Shown: positions 28,538-37,948, numbered from the stretch's first letter. The stretch is DNA of 64,000 nt from Mycolicibacterium porcinum (GCA_002086835.1 MVIG01000014.1:1-64000); one strand, 5' to 3'. The notes: a model not told the origin generated them from the sequence alone. Numbers and translations: made by a program.

Positions 28538-28569
28538 AGTGTGGGCCCGGACTGACCCGGGCCCACACT
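28538..28569 (+). terminator. Stem-loop terminator after lpqH
   Basis: A perfect 13-bp stem (28538-28550 with 28557-28569) closes a 6-base loop 32 bases after the lpqH stop. There is no U-tract, but stability and position support termination before the PE-PPE gene. Confidence 0.75.
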
Positions 28570-28610
28570 CCGTTCTCAGTCGCTTCACCCGCACGACTCG
28601 GAGGTGCACA

Positions 28611-29954
28611 GTGGCCAGTCATCGGAAGCGCGCCCGGTCATCCGCTGTCGCGGTCGCCGGTGCCACCGCGGGCATGACCGCGGTTCTCGCCTTCGGACAC
28701 GTCGCCGATGCGCTCGCGGCCACCCTGCCGGGTGGCAATGCCGTGGTCGGGATAGGCGGCAAGGACGACACCAAAGGCGAGCGGATCCCGAACAAGTTCG
28801 GCGGCGACTATGTGCCGTACGGCGGCGGCTACGCCGGACCGGCGGATGGTCGGTATTACCCCGTCCACTACTCGGCCACGCTGCCGATCGATACGAGTGT
28901 GGCCGACGGTCGTGCGCCTTTGATGGCCAAGGTCACCGAAGCACGCACCGCGGTCGGGCCCGACGGGACCATCTACATCGTCAGTTACTCCGAGGGAACC
29001 ATCGTCGCCGAGAAGTACAAGCGGGAACTCGACGCCAACGGCAGCCCGGGCGTTGACACCCTGAAGTTCGTCTACATCGCGGCGCCGACGGTTCCCAACG
29101 GCGGCATCTATGCACGCTTCCCGGATCTCGGGCCGCTCGGACTCCTCGGATTCACCAGCACCGGCGCTGCCGAGCAGTCGCCCTACGACGAAACCTTCAT
29201 CACCATCGAATACGACCCGGTCGGCGATTTCCCGGCCTACGCCAACCCGCTGTCACTGGCCAACGCGGCCGCGGGGTTCATCTATCTGCACGGTGACCCG
29301 ACGCCCGACGCCGCCGACCTCAACAATCCGGACGCCATCATCGTGACGCCGGTCGACCAACCAGGCGGCGGTCATGACACCTACATCCTGGTAAAGACCG
29401 AGCATCTGCCCTTGTTGCAGCCGTTCCGCGACGTGTCGACCGCACTGAACGCCACCGCGTTCACCGAGCCTGTGCTCGGTGCGATCGAACCGACGCTGAA
29501 GCTCGGCGTCGACATGGGCTACACCGATCGCGACTACTCCGATCCAGCCACTCCGACGCGGTTCTCGTTGATCACCCCACCCGAGCGGATCGCCGAGACC
29601 ATCAAGCAACTGCCCGACGCCTTCCAGGAGGGCGCGGACAACTTCCGGAACGGATTGCCTTCTACCGCATCGCCTTCGACGACGTCGGGACCCACCGACC
29701 GCAACGCGGCGAAGACAGACCTCCCGAAGATCCTCGAACCCAAGGCTGTCGGACCGAAGCTCGAGACGACCGACGCGGCCGATGCCCCCAAGAAGCCGGT
29801 CAAGCGCACCCCCGCGCACCAGCGCGACGACATCCGCAACTCCGTGTCGGACCTCGCGAAGAACGTCAGGAACTCGTTCAAGCCCAAGCCGAAACCCGAG
29901 GCCAAGCCCAAGACCGAGTCATCCACCGAGGCAGACGCAGGCAAGGCCGCCTGA
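28611..29954 (+). CDS. PE-PPE-domain serine hydrolase, exported
   Basis: The central region (about residues 90-320) is the PE-PPE alpha/beta-hydrolase domain found at the end of some mycobacterial PE and PPE proteins. Its probable nucleophile is Ser in IVSYSEGTIVAEKY, with TITYDPVGDFP-like sequence ITIEYDPVGDFPAYANPL further on. No PE or PPE N-domain is present; a short basic-hydrophobic leader (AVAVAGATAGMTAVLAFG) suggests Sec export. From about 350 the tail is low complexity, ending in a Lys/Pro/Glu repeat (KPKPKPEAKPKTESS). GTG at 28611 follows GGAGGTG. It is probably an esterase acting on cell-envelope lipids. Confidence 0.83.
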   Translation: MASHRKRARSSAVAVAGATAGMTAVLAFGHVADALAATLPGGNAVVGIGGKDDTKGERIPNKFGGDYVPYGGGYAGPADGRYYPVHYSATLPIDTSVADGRAPLMAKVTEARTAVGPDGTIYIVSYSEGTIVAEKYKRELDANGSPGVDTLKFVYIAAPTVPNGGIYARFPDLGPLGLLGFTSTGAAEQSPYDETFITIEYDPVGDFPAYANPLSLANAAAGFIYLHGDPTPDAADLNNPDAIIVTPVDQPGGGHDTYILVKTEHLPLLQPFRDVSTALNATAFTEPVLGAIEPTLKLGVDMGYTDRDYSDPATPTRFSLITPPERIAETIKQLPDAFQEGADNFRNGLPSTASPSTTSGPTDRNAAKTDLPKILEPKAVGPKLETTDAADAPKKPVKRTPAHQRDDIRNSVSDLAKNVRNSFKPKPKPEAKPKTESSTEADAGKAA

Positions 29955-29977
29955 CTCGCTGATGTCATGCTGGGAGC

Positions 29978-31744
29978 ATGACTCAATGGCGCGCCTGGTT
30001 CCTGCTGCTGTGCCTGTTGCTTCCGATCGTGGGATGTTCGTCGTCTCCCGACCCGGCTGATCGCTTCGCGGCTTTTGCCGAGGCCCTGCAACGCAAAGAC
30101 GCTCCCGCCGCAGCGGCGGAGACCAGCGACCCCGCGGCGGCCGAGGCGGCAATCAAGTCGATGTTCGACGGCATGGGCGATGCCGCCTCGGTCAAGGTCA
30201 GCGCCGAACCCGAGGACGGTGACGAGGCCGGCGCGACGCTGAAGTACGAATGGTCCTGGGGCGAAGGCCACGACTTCGCCTACGACACGGCCGGCACCGC
30301 GTCGAAGACCGGTGACGACTGGCGCATCTCCTGGGCGCCGACGCTGTTGCACCGAGATCTGCGGGACGGATTGAGGTTTCAGTACAGCACCGACAGCGAT
30401 CTGCAGACTCCCGTGCTGGACCGGACCGGTCAGCCGTTGATGACGTGGCAGACGGTGGGGGTGATCACCCTGGAACGCGCCCACGTGGCTTCGGCCGCCC
30501 CGCTCGCCGCGCTGCTCGCGCCGTTCGATGCCACCACCACCGCCGAATCGATCAACGCGCAGTTCGCGTCGAACACCGATGACCGGGTCACGGTGATGAA
30601 GCTGCGTGAGGACGACCTCAACTCGGTCCGCGACCAACTGGCCCAGGTTCCCGGCGTCACCGTGGCCGAGCAGGGTGACCTACTGACCACGGACCGCCAA
30701 CTGTCCTCCCCCGCCATCGGCGGGCTGGCCCAGCTGTGGCACGACCTGATCACCAAGGCCGCCGGGTGGTCGGTGTACCTGGTCGATGCCGACGGCGCAC
30801 CCGCACAGAAGCTGGCCGCACAACCACCTGCGCCCACCGACCCGATGCGCACCACGCTGGACCTGCGGTTGCAGCTGCTCGCTCAACAGGCCGTCGCCCA
30901 GGAGGCCCGACCCGCCGTGGTGGTCGCGATCTCCGGCTCGACCGGCGGCATTCTGGCCGCCGCGCAGAATGCCGCCGCCGATCCACAAGGCGCCATTGCC
31001 TTTTCGGGGCTCTATCCTCCTGGTTCGACGTTCAAGACCATCACCACCGCTGCGGCGCTCGAAGCCAACCTGGCAATCCCGGACACCCCGGTGGCCTGCC
31101 CTGGTCAGTTGACGATCGAGAACCGCACCATTCCCAACGACGACGACTTCGACCTGGGCACAGTGCCGTTGACATCGGCGTTCTCGCATTCGTGCAACAC
31201 CAGCATGGCGGCGCTGTCGGACAAGCTGCCCGCGGACGCGCTGACCAAGACGGCGCGCGCATTCGGTATCGGAGTGGACTTCACCATCCCCGGGCTCACC
31301 ACGGTGACCGGCCGGGTTCCCAACGCCGACAACGCCGCACAACGCGTGGAGAACGGGATCGGCCAAGGCAACGTGACCGTCAGCCCGTTCGGGCTCGCGG
31401 TCGCCGAGGCCAGCCTCGCACACGGCTCGACCATCCTGCCCAACCTCGTCGACGGCGACAAGGTGACCGCCGATACTCCTTCGGAGCAACTACCTGCCGC
31501 CGTCACCGGAGCGCTGCGGGACATGATGCGCAAGACCGTGACCGAGGGCACCGCACGGCAGTTGAGCGACATCCCCGACCTCGGCGGCAAGACCGGTACC
31601 GCCGAATTCGGCGACAACACGCACTCGCACGGGTGGTTCGCCGGCATCGCCGGTGACATCGCGTTCGCCACCCTGGTGGTGGGCGGCGACTCGTCGGCAC
31701 CCGCGGTGAAGATCTCCGGAGACTTCCTGCGGCCCGCCGGCTAG
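29978..31744 (+). CDS. Penicillin-binding lipoprotein (Rv2864c type)
   Basis: This class B penicillin-binding protein is 588 residues long with a lipoprotein signal (LLCLLLPIVGCSS). The NTF2-like MecA_N domain covers about 30-150, a dimerisation/linker domain follows, and the transpeptidase carries SxxK in PGSTFKTITT, SxN in SHSCNTSM and KTG in GGKTGTAEF. It cross-links peptidoglycan outside the membrane. The match to Rv2864c, a known mycobacterial penicillin-binding lipoprotein, is good. It starts 23 bp after the PE-PPE hydrolase gene and its last 4 bp overlap the convergent dehydratase-reactivase gene. Confidence 0.92.
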   Translation: MTQWRAWFLLLCLLLPIVGCSSSPDPADRFAAFAEALQRKDAPAAAAETSDPAAAEAAIKSMFDGMGDAASVKVSAEPEDGDEAGATLKYEWSWGEGHDFAYDTAGTASKTGDDWRISWAPTLLHRDLRDGLRFQYSTDSDLQTPVLDRTGQPLMTWQTVGVITLERAHVASAAPLAALLAPFDATTTAESINAQFASNTDDRVTVMKLREDDLNSVRDQLAQVPGVTVAEQGDLLTTDRQLSSPAIGGLAQLWHDLITKAAGWSVYLVDADGAPAQKLAAQPPAPTDPMRTTLDLRLQLLAQQAVAQEARPAVVVAISGSTGGILAAAQNAAADPQGAIAFSGLYPPGSTFKTITTAAALEANLAIPDTPVACPGQLTIENRTIPNDDDFDLGTVPLTSAFSHSCNTSMAALSDKLPADALTKTARAFGIGVDFTIPGLTTVTGRVPNADNAAQRVENGIGQGNVTVSPFGLAVAEASLAHGSTILPNLVDGDKVTADTPSEQLPAAVTGALRDMMRKTVTEGTARQLSDIPDLGGKTGTAEFGDNTHSHGWFAGIAGDIAFATLVVGGDSSAPAVKISGDFLRPAG

Positions 31745-33456
31745 CTTGCGGATTCAGCCGCCAGGTGCGCCAGCCCCGACGCGACCGCGAACCGGGGGCC
31801 GTGCACACCGTCGATGTTGGCTCGCCCCACCACAACTCCCACGCCGCGCAGGGATTCGCCGACCGTGCGCAGCAGCTCGTCATCGAGTGCCCCGCCGCCG
31901 GCCAACACCAACGCGGTCGGCGGTTTCTCGAACGCGGCCAGGCAGCGGGCGATGTTGGCGGCCACCGTTTCCTGCTTGATCGCCAAGCGAAGGCTCCGCC
32001 ATTCCTCGGCTGCCAGTTTCGTGGAGAACGGCACCAATCCGACCGTGCCGCGGGTGCACAGCCGACCGATCGCGTCGGCCGGAGCCGGTGAGTCCAGGAA
32101 CAGGCGTCGCCCGTCCTCCTCGTGCGCGACGTGCGGGCCCTCGACCCGGATCGCCGGGGTGCGCTTGACCCGCTCGGCCAGTGCCCGCGGGATGTTCAAC
32201 GTGCGGGCCACCGCAACGGTGATGGTCTCCCCCGCGCCCGCCGCGGTCACCGTGCGATCCGCACCGATCAAATCGATGGTGCCGCCACCGATGTCGCACA
32301 CCACCGAGTCCGGCGGCAGGCCCGGCGTGGTGCGGGCACCGCGTGCGGCCGCTTCGGGCTCGGTAGCGATCGTGCGGGCCGGACGCCCGGTCAGCTCGGC
32401 AAGCGTTGTCGCCGCGTCCTCGACGTGATCGGCCGCCAGCAGGGCCACCACCGTGCCGCGGGCATCGGCCACTCCGCGGCGCAGCCACGTGCCGCTGTCG
32501 AGAGCAGCGAGATCGGTGAAAAAGGCATCATCGACAGCGATCTCATGATCTGCGGTCGGGATCGAGCGCAGCCGGATCCGCACCACGCTGCCCGGCAGTT
32601 CACGCCGCAGGATGGCGTGCGCCTCGGCGGGTGAATAGCGGACCACCTGCCCGTCGATCCGGAACTCGACATAGTCGTCGTCCACCGCAGGCGGCTCCGC
32701 CGCCTCGGTCCGCGCCGTCACCGCGATGGCCGGTGAATCGGCGAGCTCCCTGGTGAATTCGGCGACGTCGTGGATCTGCTCGTGGCCGAGTTCCAGTGCC
32801 GCACACAGGGCGATGGGATCCGCCAGCGCCCGATAGGCACGCCCCTCGGCCACCACCTCCACCGCGACCAGCGCGCCAGGCGCCAATCCGTCGAGGACCA
32901 CCTCGTCGACCACCGGCACGTCGAGCGGAATCCGGTTGCGGATCAACACCGCATCATCCTGGGAGGCAAGGACTCCGACGATGGCCCAGCCGCGCTCGAC
33001 GGCATCGGTGATCGCGGCCGCGGCGTCCTCAAAATCGGTGTCGCCATCGACCGACACGATCGCCGGGCCTGGTTGAGGTTCGGCAGCCAATTCCCGCAGC
33101 GGCAAGTGCCTGCCCACCGCGTAGCCGGTGCCGGCGGGAGTGCTGGCGTCGGGCTTGCGCAGGCTGCGTACCGGTGAACGCGGTGATGGTGCCGGTGCCA
33201 GCGGCGCGGTTTCGGTGTCGACCGGCCGGATCTTCGAGAGCACCAGCTCGTCGGCCCGTACCTGAGCGTCGATCTCGATGCGGTGCAACAGCGCCGCCGC
33301 ACCCTCCAGGGAGTCGCGGGATCCCTTGCGGCCCCGGGTCGGCGCCTGGCCGTGCGTAATCGGCTCGACGGTGCCGCCGACGATCCGGGCCACCACGATC
33401 TCCGTGGTGTGGTTGCCCACGTCGATCCCGGCGACAATACGGCCGTGGGAGGTCAC
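31741..33456 (-). CDS. Diol/glycerol dehydratase reactivase, large (ATPase) subunit
   Basis: This 571-residue Hsp70/actin-fold ATPase releases damaged cobalamin from B12-dependent diol dehydratase. It begins IVAGIDVGNHTTEIVVARI (phosphate-1 motif), has VCDIGGGTIDLIGAD (phosphate-2) and LVLAGGGALDDELL (adenosine motif). The TPAGTGYAVGRHLP and IRLRSIPTADHEIAVDDAFF segments are specific to DdrA/PduG. It is last in a three-gene operon in which every junction overlaps by 4 bp, implying translational coupling. The small reactivase subunit (DdrB/PduH) was not found nearby, so it may act alone or with a distant partner. Confidence 0.9.
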   Translation of the reverse strand: MTSHGRIVAGIDVGNHTTEIVVARIVGGTVEPITHGQAPTRGRKGSRDSLEGAAALLHRIEIDAQVRADELVLSKIRPVDTETAPLAPAPSPRSPVRSLRKPDASTPAGTGYAVGRHLPLRELAAEPQPGPAIVSVDGDTDFEDAAAAITDAVERGWAIVGVLASQDDAVLIRNRIPLDVPVVDEVVLDGLAPGALVAVEVVAEGRAYRALADPIALCAALELGHEQIHDVAEFTRELADSPAIAVTARTEAAEPPAVDDDYVEFRIDGQVVRYSPAEAHAILRRELPGSVVRIRLRSIPTADHEIAVDDAFFTDLAALDSGTWLRRGVADARGTVVALLAADHVEDAATTLAELTGRPARTIATEPEAAARGARTTPGLPPDSVVCDIGGGTIDLIGADRTVTAAGAGETITVAVARTLNIPRALAERVKRTPAIRVEGPHVAHEEDGRRLFLDSPAPADAIGRLCTRGTVGLVPFSTKLAAEEWRSLRLAIKQETVAANIARCLAAFEKPPTALVLAGGGALDDELLRTVGESLRGVGVVVGRANIDGVHGPRFAVASGLAHLAAESAS

Positions 33457-33785
33457 CGCAACAAGCCCCGCCGGGCGTACACGGTGGCCGCCTGCCGCAC
33501 CAGTTCGGCGCAGCGTCCGGCACCGCGGGATTCCAGCGACGCCTGCAGCGCGTCGAGTTCGGCGGCAGTGGAGCGGTGCGGGCGCAACGCCTCGTACAGC
33601 CCCATCACTTCCTCGTCGTCGATGGTCGCCAATTCGGCTGCGCGCAAGAAGTTCTCCGCGAGCTGCGGATTGCCGTTCTCCTCGGCGACCACGGCCTGGT
33701 GCGCCAAGGCCGCCGGGTCCATCCGCAGATCCGACAGGTCCAACTTGCCGTCGACGGCTGCGGCGACGGTGAATTTCTCGGTCAT
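33453..33785 (-). CDS. B12-dependent diol/glycerol dehydratase small subunit
   Basis: This 110-residue protein matches the PduE/DhaE small subunit (LDLSDLRMDPAALAHQAVVAEE, then NFLRAAELATIDDEEVMGLYEALRP). The enteric small subunit is about 170 residues and carries an N-terminal extension; here the extension is missing and the protein starts near the core. It overlaps both neighbours by 4 bp, between the fused large/medium subunit upstream and the reactivase downstream. It supports assembly of the dehydratase around adenosylcobalamin. Confidence 0.88.
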   Translation of the reverse strand: MTEKFTVAAAVDGKLDLSDLRMDPAALAHQAVVAEENGNPQLAENFLRAAELATIDDEEVMGLYEALRPHRSTAAELDALQASLESRGAGRCAELVRQAATVYARRGLLR

Positions 33786-36043
33786 GCTCTCCTCACCTCC
33801 ACCGTGACGGGCGCCTGGCCGGGCTCACTGGCCTCGCGCTCCAATGCCACCAGGGCGACGGCCCGGGCGTGATAGCGCGCCGAGATCGACTCGTCGGTGC
33901 CGCCGGTCAGGATCGGCACCGGCGCCATGCCCTTCGCGTGGCGGGCGGCATTGCGGCCCAGGTCGCGATAGTTCTTCGCGGTCAACAACGGTGCCACGCT
34001 GAACAGCTCCAGGTTGGCCAGGGGCGCCAGGTCCCGACGGTGGATGAGAGCAGTGCCCTTGCCCTGCAAGCCGATTCCGATGCCTGATCCGGACAGCTTG
34101 GCCGCGGTCAGGCCGATCAGGCCGACATCGATGGTCGAGCGGACCCGCACGAACCTCGGCACACAGCCCTCTTCCTCCAGCCCGGCGGAGAGTTGTCGGA
34201 TCACCTCGCCGATCGGCAGGCCGCAGAGGCTCAGCCACACGCTGCGGCCCAGCGCCGGTGACAACCCGATGACCACCTCGCGCGGATCGCTGCCCTGCCG
34301 GGCGGGTTCCAGATCGGTCACGGTGACGTGACCGGCGTGCGCGGCCTGGTCAGCGGTGAGCTCGGAGGAGTTGCGCTGCTGACGGATGTTGTCGATCTCG
34401 GCCCGGCGCTGTTCGGTCGGCGTGTAACCCGTTCCGGGACCGGCGTAATCATTCGGGTCGGTGATCTTGGACAGCACCCGGAACTGCTCATCGAAGATCG
34501 CCGACGTCTGCAGCTGGTCGCCGCGCAGACGTTCGGCTGTGAGGCGCATGATGGCCTCGGCCTCGTCGTCGTACCCGGTGCGCTTCAAGGAGGCGACCAC
34601 GTCGAACACGGTGAGCTGTTTGGCCTCGATGGCATTGGCCGCTTCCGCGACGGCTTTCGGGTCGCCGGGCGGGAGATCGCGCGACCCGTTGGCGACCACC
34701 ACCTCCTCGATGTGGGCGTCGTCGAAGTCGGCCAGACCCAGATCGCGGTACACCGCCTGCACCGCCGTCGCGGCGCGTCGTCGAACCGCGGCCAGATGCT
34801 CGGGCGACACCGTGCGCAAACCGCCGTCGGCGCCCCAATCCCGTTGCAGGACCAGGAAATCGTCCATGTCGTCGGAGTTGAAGTTGGACAGCGCAAATGC
34901 GTTGTCGTAGCGCGGGATCGAGCCGAAACCGGAGAAGATGAAATCCGCACCGGCCAGCAGCACGGGCAGGGTGTGCGCGCTGCGGCGGATGTCGGATTCG
35001 GAGATCAGGTTGTCATTGCCCGCGCACGATTCCAGATCGCGCATCATCACCATCAGGTTCTCCGCGAGCAGTTCCTTCATGCCGTCGGGCACGGAGGCCA
35101 CCACGCCGACCCCGTCGATACCGCCGTTCTGCACCCCCTGGGAGCCGAGGGCCCGCGCCAACGACACACACCGGGATTCCAGGTAGAGGATCGAGCATTG
35201 CTCGGCCGCGCCCATCAGCACCTCGGCCCCGCCGCCGCTGGTGACCCGCATCTTCAAACCGCGCGACGCGTATGCACTCGTCAGGATCGCCTTCGAGAAC
35301 GGGGTGTCATCACCGTCGACGAACACCTGCTCGGTGCCGTAGATGGAAATTGTCTCGGCGTAGCTGGTCAGTCCCCGCATGCCCAGCCGCAGTTCCAGGG
35401 CCTCCTCGATCGCGCACTGCGCCATCGCTCCCGGGGTACCCACCTGTGAACCGATCAGCAGCGCAACGGCATTCGACGACGCGTCGCCGAGCACCGGCAC
35501 CGTCGTCTCGACCTCGCGGAACCCGTAGGCCACCGCGCTGGCCGCGTCGGCGGCGATCAGCATCGGATCGTCCAGCTGGTTGGTCACGTGGGCCTGATTG
35601 CTCGGGGTGCGCCGGGCCCGCATCTTGGCCATCGCCATCTGCATCTCGACCGGCGTCAGCACCGCGATCACGCGCGCGAGCTTGGCCGGCGTCGTGCCAC
35701 CGATCAGCCGAACCACCTCGGCGCGGGGCACGTTGGGGTCGACGGTCTTGCGGGCCAATTCGACGTCGGACATCGCCATGGCCTCGGGCGCGACGTCGAG
35801 GTCCAGGCCGTAACCGGCGATGAACTCGTCGATCACGTCGAAGTCCGCGGCGGGCTTGCCGTCCATCTCGACGACCTGACCGTCACGCAACACCAGCGAC
35901 GGTTCCGGATCGTGCGGGCTGCGCATCGCGACCAGGCCCAACTCGGGGTTGGTCACGCTGAACCCGTCGAGGTTCACCGGCTTCGCATCGAGGATCCGCA
36001 TCCTGCCGAGGTAGGCACCGCCGTCATCCGCCACGGCGACCAT
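33782..36043 (-). CDS. B12-dependent diol/glycerol dehydratase, fused large and medium subunits
   Basis: Residues 1 to about 550 are the large (PduC-like) catalytic barrel: RILDAKPVNLDGF, KMRARRTPSNQAHVTN, ALLIGSQVGTPGAMAQC, SGGGAEVLMG and ESRCVSLARALGSQGVQNGG. From about 575 the medium (PduD-like) subunit follows (EVVIGLSPALGRSVWLSLCG, SGIGIGLQGKGTALIHRRDL). In enterics these are separate genes. Expected reaction: 1,2-propanediol to propanal or glycerol to 3-hydroxypropanal, with adenosylcobalamin. An internal ATG at 36001 aligns better with the usual start MR..., so the first 14 residues are uncertain. No shell protein genes are adjacent. It follows the WS/DGAT gene by 46 bp. Confidence 0.92.
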   Translation of the reverse strand: MVAVADDGGAYLGRMRILDAKPVNLDGFSVTNPELGLVAMRSPHDPEPSLVLRDGQVVEMDGKPAADFDVIDEFIAGYGLDLDVAPEAMAMSDVELARKTVDPNVPRAEVVRLIGGTTPAKLARVIAVLTPVEMQMAMAKMRARRTPSNQAHVTNQLDDPMLIAADAASAVAYGFREVETTVPVLGDASSNAVALLIGSQVGTPGAMAQCAIEEALELRLGMRGLTSYAETISIYGTEQVFVDGDDTPFSKAILTSAYASRGLKMRVTSGGGAEVLMGAAEQCSILYLESRCVSLARALGSQGVQNGGIDGVGVVASVPDGMKELLAENLMVMMRDLESCAGNDNLISESDIRRSAHTLPVLLAGADFIFSGFGSIPRYDNAFALSNFNSDDMDDFLVLQRDWGADGGLRTVSPEHLAAVRRRAATAVQAVYRDLGLADFDDAHIEEVVVANGSRDLPPGDPKAVAEAANAIEAKQLTVFDVVASLKRTGYDDEAEAIMRLTAERLRGDQLQTSAIFDEQFRVLSKITDPNDYAGPGTGYTPTEQRRAEIDNIRQQRNSSELTADQAAHAGHVTVTDLEPARQGSDPREVVIGLSPALGRSVWLSLCGLPIGEVIRQLSAGLEEEGCVPRFVRVRSTIDVGLIGLTAAKLSGSGIGIGLQGKGTALIHRRDLAPLANLELFSVAPLLTAKNYRDLGRNAARHAKGMAPVPILTGGTDESISARYHARAVALVALEREASEPGQAPVTVEVRRA

Positions 36044-36089
36044 TTTGCGCGACCAACCCTATTTGGTCTACCCATTACGCCTTTTGGTG

Positions 36090-37445
36090 TCAGACCCCGG
36101 ACGCCACCTCCAGCGCCTTGAGCGAGTCCTCCAGATGGCTTAGCATCCGCTGCAGATGCGGCACACTGCGCCGGCAGCCGACCAGCCCGAAATCCAGGTT
36201 GTCGGCGTTGTTGGCCAAGGTGATGTTCATGGCCTGCCCGTCCAGCGCGATCGACAGCGGATAGTTGCCGTCCAGGCGAGCACCCTTCCAGTACAACGGA
36301 TGTCGCGGTCCCGGCACGTTGGAGATGACCAGGTTGAACGGCGGCGAGGTGGCCCCGACGAAACCCGGCACGGCGGCCAAGCCGAGCGGGGCGATCATCA
36401 TCGCCGACAGCGCCAGCGCCTGAACCCTCGGCAACTCGGAGAACACCTTCTTGTTGCCCCGCATCGACTCACCGACGACGTTCAGCCGCTCGGCCGGGTC
36501 CTCCAGATCGGTGCCCAAATTGCACAGCACCGAGCCGACCAGGTTGCCGCCGGCGTCGGCCTCGTGCTCGGCCCGCAAGCTGACCGGCACCATCGCGATC
36601 AGCGGGCGATCCGGCAGCGCGTCCTGCTCCAGCAGGTAGGCGCGCAACGCTCCGGCACACACCGCCAGCACCACATCGTTGACCGTCGATCCGGCAGCCC
36701 GCGAAATCCGCTGGAACCGCTCGAGCGGCCAGGACTGCGCCGCGACGCGACGGGCGCCGCCGATCTTGACGTTGAACATCGTCTTGGGAGCGGCGAACGG
36801 CAGCGTGAGCTGTTGCTCCAGCAGCGCCGCACGGGCCAGCCGCACCGTCGACGGCGCCAGCCCCGCGACCGATCCGACCGCACCGGTGACCGTCCGCACC
36901 AACGACGACCCCTGATGCCGGCGCTTCCGGCGCGGCACCGCCCACGGCACCCGCACCTCGGTGTCGTCGGGATCCTCCGACAGCGTGCGCATCAACAGCT
37001 TGAGCGCCGAGACCCCGTCGATCAGCGAATGATGCATCTTCGTGTAGACCGCGAACCGGCCGTCGGCCAGCCCCTCGATGAGATGGGCCTCCCACAGCGG
37101 ACGGTGCCGGTCGAGCAGGCCGCCGTGCAGACGCGAGGTCAGCTCCAGCAGGTCACGCACCCGGCCCGGCGAGGGCAGGCCCGAACGGCGCAGGTGATAG
37201 TCGAGGTCGACGTCGTCGTCATAGGTCCAGCCGACATTGGCGATGCCGCCCAGAAACGTCGCCGGATGCTTGCGGAACACGGGCTGGAACTCGGTCTGGG
37301 CCACCATCCCCTCGTACAGGTCGCGCACGAAGTCGCGGCCCGCGCCGGACGGAGGTTCATAGAGCGCGAGGCCGCCGACATGGAACGGGTGCTCCCGGGT
37401 CTCGGCGATCAGAAACATCGAATCGGTCGGCGACATCAGCTCCAT
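36090..37445 (-). CDS. Wax ester synthase/diacylglycerol acyltransferase (WS/DGAT)
   Basis: This actinobacterial acyltransferase of about 451 residues makes triacylglycerol or wax esters from acyl-CoA. The active-site HHxxxDG reads KMHHSLIDGVSALKL, and the family motif NDVVLAVCAGALR and the closing PLSIALDGQAMNIT are present. ATG 37445 (MELMSPTDSMF) gives the usual front; a TTG four codons upstream is possible. It is transcribed toward the dehydratase genes, 46 bp before them, so a shared transcript is possible. Which of the many mycobacterial paralogs it is cannot be decided from the sequence alone. Confidence 0.9.
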   Translation of the reverse strand: MELMSPTDSMFLIAETREHPFHVGGLALYEPPSGAGRDFVRDLYEGMVAQTEFQPVFRKHPATFLGGIANVGWTYDDDVDLDYHLRRSGLPSPGRVRDLLELTSRLHGGLLDRHRPLWEAHLIEGLADGRFAVYTKMHHSLIDGVSALKLLMRTLSEDPDDTEVRVPWAVPRRKRRHQGSSLVRTVTGAVGSVAGLAPSTVRLARAALLEQQLTLPFAAPKTMFNVKIGGARRVAAQSWPLERFQRISRAAGSTVNDVVLAVCAGALRAYLLEQDALPDRPLIAMVPVSLRAEHEADAGGNLVGSVLCNLGTDLEDPAERLNVVGESMRGNKKVFSELPRVQALALSAMMIAPLGLAAVPGFVGATSPPFNLVISNVPGPRHPLYWKGARLDGNYPLSIALDGQAMNITLANNADNLDFGLVGCRRSVPHLQRMLSHLEDSLKALEVASGV

Positions 37446-37537
37446 GGAGACATTCAACGCCGTTGTGACATCCGGGGTTGCAAAACAAGTAGCCGACTAC
37501 TCATGCACCAGCCCCCGGCAGCACCCAAGATCGACAC

Positions 37538-37948
37538 ATGCTGAGCCCGACGGCAGCACGCACCGCACTCGCGGCGATCCGGATCATCAACGGCGCGACC
37601 GCCCTTGTGGCGCCCGAAAGACTGCTCGCCCGGCTGGGAGTCGACACCACCCAGGACCGTTCGGCGAGCTATCCGTTCCGGATGTTCGGCATCAGGACCG
37701 TGCTGATCGGACTGGATCTACTCGTGCTGAGCGGCAGTGAACTGCGTCGGGCCGAGAACCTCGCCGTCCTGATTCACGCCACCGACACCGTGTCGGCCGC
37801 CGTCACCACCGCGCGCGGCGATCTGCCCCGCCGCCACGGCGTGACGGCCACTGTCATCTCCGCCGTCAACACCGCTCTTGCCGTCATCGCGTGGAAAGGA
37901 TCCCGTCATGCCATCGCTTCTCACGAGGTTGTTCCTCAAGACCACTGA
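37538..37948 (+). CDS. Small membrane protein of unknown function
   Basis: This 136-residue protein has about three to four hydrophobic helices (AAIRIINGATALVAPE, FGIRTVLIGLDLLVLSG, LAVLIHATDTVSAAVTT, ATVISAVNTALAVIAW). It resembles small DUF4267-like integral proteins but I do not recognise a function. The stop overlaps the downstream peroxidase start by 41 bp in another frame, so the two are probably one operon. It diverges from the WS/DGAT gene. Confidence 0.7.
   Translation: MLSPTAARTALAAIRIINGATALVAPERLLARLGVDTTQDRSASYPFRMFGIRTVLIGLDLLVLSGSELRRAENLAVLIHATDTVSAAVTTARGDLPRRHGVTATVISAVNTALAVIAWKGSRHAIASHEVVPQDH

Noticed and set aside
34328..35449. Plus-strand open frame of 373 codons inside the diol dehydratase gene
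   Set aside because: The minus strand encodes a conserved catalytic subunit here; the plus-strand product is a shadow.
36044..36089. Cobalamin riboswitch before the B12-dependent dehydratase
   Set aside because: The gap is only 46 bp and contains no B12-box-like sequence. The enzyme uses B12 but the leader is too short for the riboswitch.
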